A stretch of 64,000 nucleotides of DNA, taken from NCBI GenBank assembly GCA_036250225.1, contig JAPZLL010000005.1, forward strand, positions 1,550,001 to 1,614,000, given 5' to 3'. Below the pieces are notes generated by a model that was given only the letters and a program-made list of their open reading frames with translations, made no database searches and was not told the origin of the DNA. Every line of letters starts with the position of its first letter. Position 1 is the first letter of the stretch. Made by a program: the position numbers and the translations under genes. Of the stretch, positions 1 to 9,514 are shown piece after piece. Source of the DNA: Cercophora sp. LCS_1. Its lineage: Eukaryota; Ascomycota; Sordariomycetes; Sordariales; Lasiosphaeriaceae.

Positions 1-1906
1 TCGTCTTGTCCATGACGTGCTTGTTCCACAACGACGAGAAGATGCTGCCGACGGCGGGCTTGCACACCTCGCATCCAACACTGCTCGGGTCTGTCCCCGC
101 CTCCTTCATGACGTCGGGCAGCGTCCTGAGCCGCTTGACCATGATGATGTTGTAGAGGTCGGCGCGGGAGTACGCAAAGTGTGGACACAGGTTATTCTTG
201 ACCTCGTTGCCCAAATCCTTCATCGTCTTGTTGAAGATGCTCGTCACCAGCGGCATGCACCCGCCACACCCCGTCCCAGCCTTGGTGCACGACTTGACCT
301 CCCCCAACGACTTGCACGACCCGTCCTTGACCACGTCCACGACATCCTTCTTGGTGACGTTATGACAGCTGCAAATCTGCGTGTCGTCATCCAAATCATC
401 CCCTTCATCTCCCCCTTCCTTCTTCGCGCCCAGTATCAACTCCGCCGGCGGAACCTCCAGCTGCTTCTGCCCCTTAACCAGCGGCACCAGCTTGACATAG
501 TCCCTCGTATCGCCAATCATCATCCCGCCCAGGAGGAACTTTCCATCCATGGTAAAGATGAACTTCTTGTACACATTCTGGAACGGATCCTTGTACGTCA
601 GCGCCTTGACCGCCGGCGGCGCGTTCCCTTTTGTAAGCGTCTCAACCCGTCCTCTCTCCTCCCCCTTTTTCGCTCGTCGAGGCAACTCCCTCGGCCCATC
701 CCTGTCCGCGAAAAAGTCCCCAAAACTCGCAACCTCCACGCCCAGGAGCTTCAACTTGGTGCTCAAATCCGGCCTCTTGAATGCCCTGAAATCATGCAGC
801 CCGCCCTGGGTCAAATTAAACGCCAGCACGTCCGCCATCTCCACACCAGGCGCAATGAGCCCATAGGTCTCCCCCTTCCAGCTCGCGCACTCCCCAATCG
901 CGTAGACATGCCTTTCGCTTGTCTCCAGCTGATCACCGACAACAACACCGCCACCCCGATCCGCGCATTTAATCCCCGCCTTGCGAGCTAGTTCATCCCG
1001 TGCGCGCACGCCAATGGCAAATACCACCGCAGCGCATTCCATAAAGTCCCCGTCCTCGAACCACACGCCCTTGACTTGGTTGTCGGAAGTGGTATCGATC
1101 CTCCCGACTCGCTTGCCCAGCATCACGTCGCAACCGAGTTCCCTCACCTGCTCAACAACCATGCCCCCCGCGTCGGCGTCAAGCTGCCGCGACAGGACCC
1201 ATTGGTTCCGCTCGATGATTTTGACGCTGGAATAAATGTTCAGATCGAGCATCGCTTTGGCTGCTTCGAGACCGAGGAGGCCACCGCCTACTACCGCTCC
1301 CACCTTGCCCTTTTGGGAGGCGGAATAAGTGATGAGGTTTTCAAGATCGGATACATTGCGGTAGACAAAGACGCCCTTTGCGTCGTGGCCTGGTGTGTGG
1401 CGCGGGAGGAGGGCGTCGGAGCCGGTTGAGAGGACGAGGGTGTCGTAGTGGAGAGTAACGCCGGACGAGAGGGTGATTTCTTTGGTGGAGGGGGAGAGGG
1501 AGGTTACGAGGGTTGAGAGGTGTGTTGTTAGTTTTTGGGTGTGGGTTTTGTACTTTTTTCACCCGCTTTTTGTCAGTGGTGGTTTGGGGAAAGGGTGGGT
1601 AGGGGGGAAAGAAACGAAACGAACCCATTCGAGGGGATTGAGGTATAGGTTCTGCACCAGGCGGTGTTCGAAAAACGAGGTCAGCCCCACGCGGTTGTAG
1701 GCTGGGTGTGGCTCTTCGCCAATGACGGTGATGTGGAATTTGTTTGTGCGGGCGTCGAGCTTCAAGAGTTTTTCTCTGTTTTCCAATTTTAGTACTGATG
1801 AGGAACGGGGACAGAGAGGAACTTACATGAACGCTATGCCGACCATGCCTAGCCCGACAATAACGAGTTCTTGAGGCGGGGTTGGTGGTTCTGTTGGTTC
1901 GTCCAT
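1..1906 (-). CDS. nit-6: Assimilatory nitrite reductase [NAD(P)H], 5' part (runs off left edge)
   Basis: This enzyme reduces nitrite to ammonium in the cytosol with NAD(P)H, FAD, an Fe-S cluster and siroheme. The ATG is at 1904-1906 and gives MDEPTEPPTPPQELVIVGLG, which carries an FAD-binding GxGxxG. Two introns are inferred: 1776-1826 and 1553-1624. The splice joins restore the conserved blocks AFIEKLLKLD and LYLNPLEWYKTHTQKL. A second nucleotide-binding motif, VGAVVGGGLLGLEAAKA, lies near 1290. A BFD-type [2Fe-2S] region follows near 240-380, with ICSCHN and then CTKAGTGCGGC. The sulfite/nitrite-reductase half with the siroheme cysteines lies outside the window. About 594 residues are present, roughly half of the usual protein of about 1,100 residues. 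The family identity is secure; the exact intron ends are read by eye. It corresponds to Neurospora nit-6 and Aspergillus niiA. Confidence 0.93.
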
Positions 1907-1938
1907 TGTGAGGGCTGTGATCAGTATTCAGGAGAAAG

Positions 1939-1945
1939 TGATAAG
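1939..1945 (+). promoter_or_regulatory. GATA-factor site TGATAAG (AreA/NIT2 type)
   Basis: TGATAAG lies 33-39 bp upstream of the nitrite reductase ATG. GATA sites of this kind bind the nitrogen-catabolite regulators AreA/NIT2. Its closeness to the ATG may put it in the 5' UTR. Confidence 0.4.
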
Positions 1946-2322
1946 ATCAGATGGGACAAGTTCGTCCAGAAGAGGTGAGATCAAGAAACAACCAGGGGAA
2001 TGGACCACAGCGAGAAAAGACAAGAGAGAAAAAAGATGGGTATATTCGACAACACGCAGTTGAAAAACAGTCAGCTACAACTATGCCCTCTTCTGCCTCC
2101 AGAGACTGATGGCCGTGGGGGTGAATGCCATTCTCCCCGGACATGCACATCTCCGCCGCCTCCAGACACCCATCCTGCGAGTATCCATATCCCCTCAACG
2201 CAATACGCCCTCTGTAAACCGGCAGAGAATCTGCATTTCCACGGTCGAAACCTTGGTTCAACCTCTGACGCCTGCAGTCCACCCGAGTCGAGGGGTCGAT
2301 CCGAGATAACGTCCATCCCAAC

Positions 2323-2329
2323 TGATAAG
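2323..2329 (+). promoter_or_regulatory. GATA-factor site TGATAAG (AreA/NIT2 type)
   Basis: Second TGATAAG, about 420 bp upstream of the nitrite reductase ATG. An AGATAA lies at 2304-2309, so two GATA cores sit within 26 bp, as is common in nitrogen-regulated promoters. Confidence 0.45.
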
Positions 2330-2380
2330 TCCTCCCACCCGACCAATCACAGCCCACCACTTAATCCCTGAATGAGGCTC

Positions 2381-2388
2381 CCGCGGAG
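2381..2388 (-). promoter_or_regulatory. NirA/NIT4-like nitrate-response site CTCCGCGG
   Basis: The minus strand reads CTCCGCGG, an exact match to the published NirA consensus CTCCGHGG. It sits about 475 bp upstream of the nitrite reductase ATG and 52 bp beyond a GATA site. Pathway-specific nitrate induction together with AreA/NIT2 is the expected regulation of this gene. Binding itself is inferred. Confidence 0.5.
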
Positions 2389-2952
2389 AAAGTGCGAGGG
2401 TGCATGACCCCCACAGCCCGTCCAAACTCTATCTTGCTCAAGTTGGAGCTATCTCCAGCAAACAATCTAGACCAGCCGACGGGAGAATGGCACATCTCCG
2501 CTGCAACTCCCAAACAAATTGGAAATCCCGAATATCCCCCGATTCATTGGATGCCGAAGTACGGAGTAACAATCATCAGATTCTATATACCACACCGACT
2601 AACAACTCTTTCACATACACAAGAGTATGAAATCATACGTAGTAGCAACGTAGCGGAGTCTCCTTTCCCATCCTTTTCCTCCAGACAAAAAGCCAGCCCG
2701 CACTCAAAATTTACATTCAACCCTGGCACCGCTTGCATGCCGTCCCGCGCCCTTAACCATGGATGAACACCAACCGCAAATGGCAAGACAAGAAAATAGG
2801 TATAATAGCGTCCCACGACTCCCAACACCCTCCTCCAGTCTGCTCCTAAAGACTCTGTCACGGTGCATCTGTCAATGCAGTCAATGGGCAAATCAATGAA
2901 AACCAAGAACGTAAAATCGGGAACGCGAACAACAACAAGAAGCAAAGACTCT

Positions 2953-5900
2953 TTAGCAGCCGTCTCCATCGTCGTCGCAGTTGTCCATGCTGACATAACC
3001 CGGGTCGTTTTCCATCCCCACAATACTCCTCGTGATACTTAGGCACCTGTCCACCATCTTCTGTCTTAGCGGCGCGTCAATTCCCGCTCTCTGACCGGCT
3101 GAGCTGCCGATCCAGATTCTGAGTGTGCCCGCAAGCCTCTCAAGTGATCGGGAGCACGTCTCCCTTCCGACCGGGTGGCGCTCGAGGTGTTCCATCAGAT
3201 GGAAAGCAGCCGCGTAGCCAAGGAACGACATGTCACCAACATCGGGATGCGGCAGAATCGAGTCGATGACCATAAATGTCCGATCTGAAGGCGTTGCGTA
3301 TCGCTGGAGCTGTGCGACCGCCATGGCACACCGCAACGCCATCTGCGCGTCCGGATCAGGGGCAATCGCGCTCAGCGGCGAGTCAATCAGCGGCGGGACG
3401 CCCCGACTGTATTGCGGATACTTGTCCGGGCTTTGTGACGGCCCGAGGGCTTGCAAAGCAGTCGCAATGTTGTTGCCACGCTTCTCATCCACCAGCACCG
3501 CACGGGCGACTAGAGCGCGGACCTGGGCATTGGATCCGATCGGTGCCAGGTCAATCGCCAGAGAGATATCATCGGCAATATCGCCACTGAATTCATCCGT
3601 CGCACCTGGCTTCTTGGCGAGACTTTCCGTCAAAGCCCGATGGAGAATCAGGCTGGAGTACCAGGCCGCGACGGCATCCATGGGTGACCTGACGGCGGCA
3701 TCTTCTACCACAGCGTCCATACCATCTATCCTATCTTCCACCTTGTATGTAGTCGGCTTGTTCCACGCAAGATTGTGTGCCCTTTGGATAATGTCGCCAT
3801 TGAGAACTTCGTCGCAATCCTGCTCCAAGAGCAGAGAAAGATGGCTGGGGAGGTCTTCATCGGGCGACGCCTTGCCCTCGTGAAGCGAGCGAAGAATCTG
3901 ATGGAGTTGTCGTGCTTCGTTCCAACGAGATCGAGCGAGGGTGCGAGCAATTACGTCGGTCGCCGAAAACGTCCCAGTCAGTTGCCACAGCAGAACACGG
4001 ATGTGTAGGGCCTTGAGCATAAGGCGTAACGGCGTCTCGGGAAGCGTGCCTGAAGCGATCAGTGTGAGCGTGAGACGGCTCTTATTAATCTCAACGTCCC
4101 CTCCCGCAAGCTGGGCATCGAGCGCAATGGACCAAGCCTTGACACGAGCGACTTCTTGTTCCTCGTCGAGCCTAAACAGCGAGAGGTAAACGCTGGGGCC
4201 AAACGCATTTCGTAGGGTATACTTTAATGCCTTGAGCGTCAATGCCACTGCCTCGAGGATGAAGCTGTGTCTTGGCACCCAGACCGTTTGAATCGCCGTA
4301 AGCCAAGCCTGTCTCCTGACGTGAATAGGGGAGGCGAGTGACGGTGCCGGACGCATAACAGGGGACACAGGCTTGGATTTTTCGTTATTGCTGAACCATG
4401 AAAGATCAACAAAATTCGAAAATGCTGCCCAGATAAAGCCGGCAAGAATCGTGAAAAGCCGGAGTTTGGCGATTATATCAAACGCAGAAATGTAGTGGCC
4501 GCCGATGCTGATATGAGTTGAGCGAATAAACGACCCGAGCAAGACGATAGGGCCAGAGGAAAGCCCGCGCCCTTCGGGGGTTTCGTTGCTTTGCTCGCGT
4601 TCGACAAGCGCTTCGACAAGCATGAGTCCGGCCAAGGATCCAACCATGAGCTTTCCGAGATACGGGTTCCAGCCGCCGGCTTGCTGTTGCTGTTGCTGCT
4701 GTTGAATCTGCTGCTGGCGTATCAGAGCGGGATTCTGCGCGAATGGCTGTTGTGGCACCGGGTATGGTCGCCCAGCAGCCATCTGCTGCGAAGCCAAGAT
4801 GCGCTTCATGTCGTCGGGTATTGGGATCATGCCTGGGGCATCGGTCCTTTGCGGTGTCGAGATGGGGGTGTTCATGAAGGCGGCGGCGGCGTCTTGCGGA
4901 TATTGAATTGGTGTGGGTGGTTGTTGCAGTGGGTTGGGTATCTGGCCAGTCATAGCACCAGCCATAAACAGTTTCTCAAAGGCGCTGATCCGGGCCTGCA
5001 TGTTGCTATTTTCTTCGAGGAGACGATTGTTCCGCTTCTCCAAGTGTCTGATGTATTCGGTAGCCTTGCTCAGAACCTACACATTGATTGTCAGTGGCCA
5101 TTGTGGCAGTCTCGAAGAGTAATTTACCGTCGCCTTGTTGAGTTTGTGCGCCGGCGTCAGCCCGTGCAACTCCTCTCGATCCTCGGTGGTATCTTCGCCT
5201 CTAGCGCTTTTACTCATGATCCTCAGAGCCGGGACGCTATCTCTCAGAGCTGCTATCTTATCGTTGAGATTGGTCCTGTATCTCTTTTCAATCATGTTGT
5301 GCGCCGTTTTCTTGACGGGCTGCTGTCCGTCGAGATCATCATCGTCGTCGTCGTCGTCGACCTCGGCCGACGACTTTCGTTTCCTACTACTAGGTTTGGG
5401 CCCCGCGGTGTCGGGAGACGAGCCGGCGCCCTTTTCGTGGCCGCTAGAGCTTGAGTCGGGGCTGCCGGCGCTCTTGGGTGAGTGGTATTGCAAGTGAGGT
5501 GGCATGGCGATACTTTTGAGCCTCTCTTGCTGGGCGGGGGTCAACGTGTTCCGGATGTCGGGCGTGAGGTCCGGACGGATCAGGTTGTCGCTCGGCGAGA
5601 GTGATTGGGGAATGGAGAACTGGGTGGGTTGGCGGGAGGCAGAGTCGAGGGCCGGGTTAGTGCCGGCTATTGGGGATGACTGAAAATAGAGCTGCTGCTC
5701 CTGCTGTTGCTGGAGCGGTTGGGATAGGCTCAGGTGGACGGGTAGCTCCCAGGTGGCCTGTTGGGGGATCGAGGCAAACGGGGGGCCTGATGTGTTTGGT
5801 TCGTACGGGGGCGTGTCCTGAAAGCCCCAGTGGGACGGGTCCGGTGTGAAGACGAACGAAGCCTGGCCGCCGTTGACAATGGTGGGCGATGTAGAGGACG

Positions 5901-6117
5901 AGTGCGCGTTGTGTGCGTTGGGCGACGGCCTGCCGACTGCAGCAGTGCTGCTCTCTCCTGACGAAGCGACAGTGGCCGCGGTGGGGTCAGAGCCGGCCGC
6001 ACCATTGTCATCAACCACATTGCCTAGGCTGCTGCTGTCTACCAGCGAGCCTCCATCCAGGTCAAAGCCGTCCAGGCCAGCGAACATACCGGGCGAGCCT
6101 ACCCCGGCGTCCGCCAT
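2953..6117 (-). CDS. srbA: SREBP-type membrane-anchored bHLH transcription factor (SrbA/SAH-2-like)
   Basis: CDS join of 2953-5076 and 5128-6117, 1,037 aa, with one 51-bp intron (5077-5127) inside the bHLH. The basic helix reads HNMIEKRYRTNLNDKI (about residues 270-290); the tyrosine in EKRYR is the SREBP hallmark. After the intron come helix 2 and a zipper-like stretch, VLSKATEYIRHLEKRNNRL. The N-terminal ~260 residues are acidic and Ser/Pro/Gln-rich, as expected of an activation domain. A Gln tract follows the zipper. Two hydrophobic segments (near LGKLMVGSLAGLMLVEAL and KLRLFTILAGFIWAAF) would anchor the precursor in the ER. The long C-terminal part resembles the fungal SREBP C-terminal region (DUF2014). 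In this family, proteolysis releases the N-terminus to activate sterol and hypoxia genes. Identity is strong; the cleavage mechanism is family knowledge. Confidence 0.92.
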
Positions 6118-7759
6118 TCTGGCTGTCCCGTCCTCGTGTGCCAGCTACGGGAATTTCACAATGGCCTGTTGCATGCAGGTGGTCGGCGCGCGCCTGACTC
6201 CCTTGCTCCTGGCCTTCTGGCTGGAATTGCTTCAGTGCGCTGGGCAGTAGGAGTCGGTCTGGGTCCTCGGGACGGCCCAGCGACCAATTGGGTAGTCGGG
6301 TGGGCAATTGGTGGAAACGGGGGAGCGGCGAGTGGGATCGTGATGATGGGTTCCTGCTTTTTGGCGCTCTAGAAGCCGGGGCCACGAGAGGGGATCTTGC
6401 CTGGCCGTGGCTGCTGACTGCAATGCCGACAACAATTCTTGCGGGTGCGATGATGAATCGAGGTGAAGTGTGGTATTGAATCTGGTTATGTGTGGGACGA
6501 TTTGCTCGAGAATCGTATGATGGCCATGCGGCTGGTGCCGAGGCGGGGACTGGCCGAGCAACACGTGAGGTGGCGTCGCAGACAACTCCACCCCCGATAA
6601 ATCTAGCGTGCGGACCAACACGGAAAATAGACAAAGAATCGAGATCGGTTTGGCATCCGAGGGTCAATCTGGGGAAAGGAGCTATAAACCCTTCCTGGAA
6701 TCGATTTGACAGTGTCGATCTCCGGTGCAGTCGCGGCGCGAGAGTTTCTTGGGGAAGCACGAAACTTAAGTTCCACTAACGTTGTACGGTGCGAGCACGT
6801 TTTGGCGAGAAACACACTGCCGTCGCCTTGGCCTTCTCGGCTTCATCATGTTGCTAGCGGCTGACCCTCTGTCGCAGCTTCCAGGCGATCAATCGGGGCC
6901 ACGATATTGATTACGTGCCGTTTTTGTCTCGATTCCGAAGCCGTATTCATTATTGCAAGCGCCCTCGACGAGAACTTCAGCGTTGGGGCCCAGTTACCTC
7001 ATTGTCGCATCAATACTTTTTCTAGGTTTGCGCCTTGTGCTCAATAAGCTTCTCGGCCGAGACTCACTCAACGCCTCCTGCTTCGCCGACCGCAAACTCC
7101 CGTGCTTCCAATCTCCTCAAACATGATGAGAAACAGCCCCAAAAGCCCATAACGAACCAACCCCCTTTCAAATCCCATTACGACAGCCATTGCTCTTTTC
7201 ACCGTCTGCAATAGCCGTTCGTAGCAACCAGTTTCACCTTGCCCATGCTGAAACGTGAAGCTCTGGCCCCTATTCCCCCCCGCACCAACGCACAACTCCG
7301 CCATCCCTTCAGGTCTACCAGTAGAGTTTAAAGGCCCCACAGCGGCCACATTGCTAGGCCCGGACCGAGAATAGCATCTTGCCACAGCATCTCACCGTCA
7401 AACCAAAGCACGGTAGCACAGGGCAAGACATTGGAATTGCATCGACTTCTCATCATTCATCCATTTGTGGGATATCATACTGACTAGCAAAACCCAAAGA
7501 AAACGGCCCTCTCATCCCCAGATCTTCATTCCTCACACCAAGCACCGCCGGCAACCATTATGAAAACCTTTCCGTTGAAGAACAAAAGATGAGTCCGAGA
7601 GGGAATGGCCCCATCCAAAACCAGGAAGAGATGGGGCCTTTAAAATATCTACTTCAAAAGTCCCAAGTTTTGGAAAATGACGATACCAAGAATAGGGGGA
7701 AGCTAGTGATTGAGGTTTGTCCATGTGCTTTTTGTTTTGTTGTCCTTGCGGTTTGCCCT
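6118..7759. other. Intergenic: SREBP 5' flank and 3' flank of the membrane-protein gene
   Basis: No supported gene. It should hold the SREBP promoter and 5' UTR (an E-box is listed separately). Short open frames here lack coding character. Confidence 0.6.
6562..6567. promoter_or_regulatory. E-box CACGTG in the SREBP upstream region
   Basis: ACACGTGAGG lies about 445 bp upstream of the SREBP ATG. bHLH proteins bind CACGTG, and fungal SREBPs are known to autoregulate, so this is a candidate self-binding site. One palindromic hexamer is weak evidence. Confidence 0.25.
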
Positions 7760-9514
7760 CTACCAGACATCTTCTTCGTCTCTCACCATCTCCACCGTGG
7801 GTGTCTTGGGCTCAAACTTCCTCATGCGCTTCCTGTCTGCCCTCGTCACCAAGCTTGGTGTAATGGGAACCACGGGTGAGAATGGCTGATAAGGAGTATA
7901 TGGCACTGGCGCTCCCGTCCACGGCGTTCGCATGCCGGTTTGCATACCGGGTGAAAGCGGGCCAGGCGCAGCGCGGGTGAAGACGGTCTGCTTGGTCGTC
8001 TGGCTGGCAACGGACGGGCTAGCAAGGCTAGGCTCGTACGCGCGCAGCGGGAGCGCGCCGCCGGTGCGAACGGCCGACGGCTTGCTGGCGCGGGAAAAGG
8101 TAGAGCCCGGCCTGGGAGACGCAGGGAGCGAGTCAAGGCTAGGGAAGCGGTTGACTCCCGGCTTAGGGGAGGTCGGAAGCCCGACGAGCCCCGAGGTTGA
8201 ACGCTGCGAGCGCAGTGATCGGTTCTCCGACTTGTCTGAGCGTTCTGATACAGCCGAGACGGGCTCGGCGTCGCTGTTATTGGCGTCACCGCTGGTGGTG
8301 GCCGAAACGTCGCGGGATTCCGAGGAACCCTTATCCTCGCGAGTCTCGCGCGCAGCCTCCTTGCGGGCTGCTGCCTTGCTATCCCGGGTAGGTGGCCTTC
8401 CGAGCGCGGCGTCGATGCGCTCGTCAATGGTCTGGGCAGTTACAGGCGACATCTCCGGTGTGGGGAGGGTGTTTGCTGCGGCGCGGCGGAAAGGCAGGTC
8501 GTGGACCGGAGGAGGGACGGCGGCGTATGTCCGCGGCGGCATGGGGTTCATCTCCTGGTCATGCATGCCCGGGAATGTTGCCGACATGGGAGTGATGATA
8601 GGCGACGAGATGTTCATCCCACCTCGAGTGTCCTTCGACTTGCGGGGCGATTTGAGGAACGAGAACATGGATGAGGTTCGCGATTGAACCTTTTCCTCCC
8701 TATTCAGGTTTAGCCCGGCCGGTTTGCTCTTCCTCGAACCGCCTGGAGTCGTGGGCGGTGCAACACTCCGGGCAGCCGGAGAGGAGGGAAGCGGGGGCCC
8801 TTGATATTCCCTCCCCGCGGCCTTTGCCTCCTCCTGTTCCATCACATACTTGTACATGTCCTCCAACTGTGATTGCGCCATGGCTTTATCAAGCTGTACT
8901 ACCCTCTGGTCGACTGAAAGATCGGTGCCTGCGGCAAGGATGGTTGATGTGGGCGATGGGAGCGTCCAAGCGGATCGGAACGACTTTGTTGGGCTAAGTG
9001 GCCCACCTGACCTGGTCGGGCTGAGCGGCGAGTGGCCGTGAACTGAGAAGTTCTTGTATGGGTTGTTGAGAGCGTCTTCGTGCTCCTGCTGGAGGAGTGC
9101 CGCTTTGTATTCCTCCTCAGACTGAAGCTGGAAGGGTTGTGGAAATGGGTTGAAGGCGAGGAGATTGGCCTTTTCCTCTTCCGGGAGTTCGCCGGCCTCG
9201 AGATGCTTGCGGCGCCGCTTGGAAAGGATAAGAAGAAGAACGGCGACCAGCACCAGTGAGACGGCGTATGACCCGACGATGCCGCCGATCTGAGCGGGGA
9301 GAGCTGCTGGATCCCGGATGGCAGTGGCCGAGAGGGGAGGTCCTTCTTCAGGTGGCGGAGCGGGATCGAGAGCGATACCTAGCGGGTTGGATCTCCTGGA
9401 TGCTGGGAGACCGGTAGAGGGCACGGCGGCGCAGAGAGGAATAAGAAGCCAAGATGCAGACACGAAGCGAAGCACAACAACAGCTTGGTTATAAGACGGA
9501 GCGCCGTCGCGCAT
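7760..9514 (-). CDS. Single-pass membrane protein with long Ser/Thr/Pro-rich cytoplasmic tail
   Basis: Single-exon CDS of 584 aa; the ATG at 9512-9514 gives MRDGAPSYNQAVVVLRFVSA. I do not recognise a named family. A hydrophobic N-terminus, LRFVSASWLLIPLCAAVPS, looks like a signal peptide. A short ~45-residue lumenal segment precedes one transmembrane helix (GSYAVSLVLVAVLLLILS, about residues 80-98), capped by KRRRKH, which predicts N-out/C-in topology. The ~480-residue tail has many SP/TP sites (PLSPTRSGGPLSPTK and others), NPFPQPF and NNPYKNF motifs, and basic/Ser-rich stretches. It is probably largely disordered and phosphorylated. It ends in an acidic RDEEDVW. It could be a cell-surface sensor or a cortical scaffold; that is inference only. 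The gene is transcribed away from the downstream helicase gene. Confidence 0.75.
   Translation of the reverse strand: MRDGAPSYNQAVVVLRFVSASWLLIPLCAAVPSTGLPASRRSNPLGIALDPAPPPEEGPPLSATAIRDPAALPAQIGGIVGSYAVSLVLVAVLLLILSKRRRKHLEAGELPEEEKANLLAFNPFPQPFQLQSEEEYKAALLQQEHEDALNNPYKNFSVHGHSPLSPTRSGGPLSPTKSFRSAWTLPSPTSTILAAGTDLSVDQRVVQLDKAMAQSQLEDMYKYVMEQEEAKAAGREYQGPPLPSSPAARSVAPPTTPGGSRKSKPAGLNLNREEKVQSRTSSMFSFLKSPRKSKDTRGGMNISSPIITPMSATFPGMHDQEMNPMPPRTYAAVPPPVHDLPFRRAAANTLPTPEMSPVTAQTIDERIDAALGRPPTRDSKAAARKEAARETREDKGSSESRDVSATTSGDANNSDAEPVSAVSERSDKSENRSLRSQRSTSGLVGLPTSPKPGVNRFPSLDSLPASPRPGSTFSRASKPSAVRTGGALPLRAYEPSLASPSVASQTTKQTVFTRAAPGPLSPGMQTGMRTPWTGAPVPYTPYQPFSPVVPITPSLVTRADRKRMRKFEPKTPTVEMVRDEEDVW

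Larger units (their letters stand above)
1907..2952. other. Intergenic: nitrite reductase promoter and SREBP 3' flank
   Basis: No supported gene. The left part is the promoter and 5' UTR of the minus-strand nitrite reductase gene and holds several GATA-type sites and a NirA/NIT4-like element, listed separately. The right part is the 3' UTR side of the SREBP gene. Confidence 0.7.

Noticed and set aside
17..991. 324-codon plus-strand frame at the left edge
   Set aside because: It is the antisense shadow of the nitrite reductase gene, whose minus-strand translation shows the conserved FAD, NAD and Fe-S motifs.
7068..7385. 105-codon minus-strand frame between the SREBP and membrane-protein genes
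   Set aside because: A lone hydrophobic stretch, no presequence or conserved block, and it sits in expected 3' flanking DNA.
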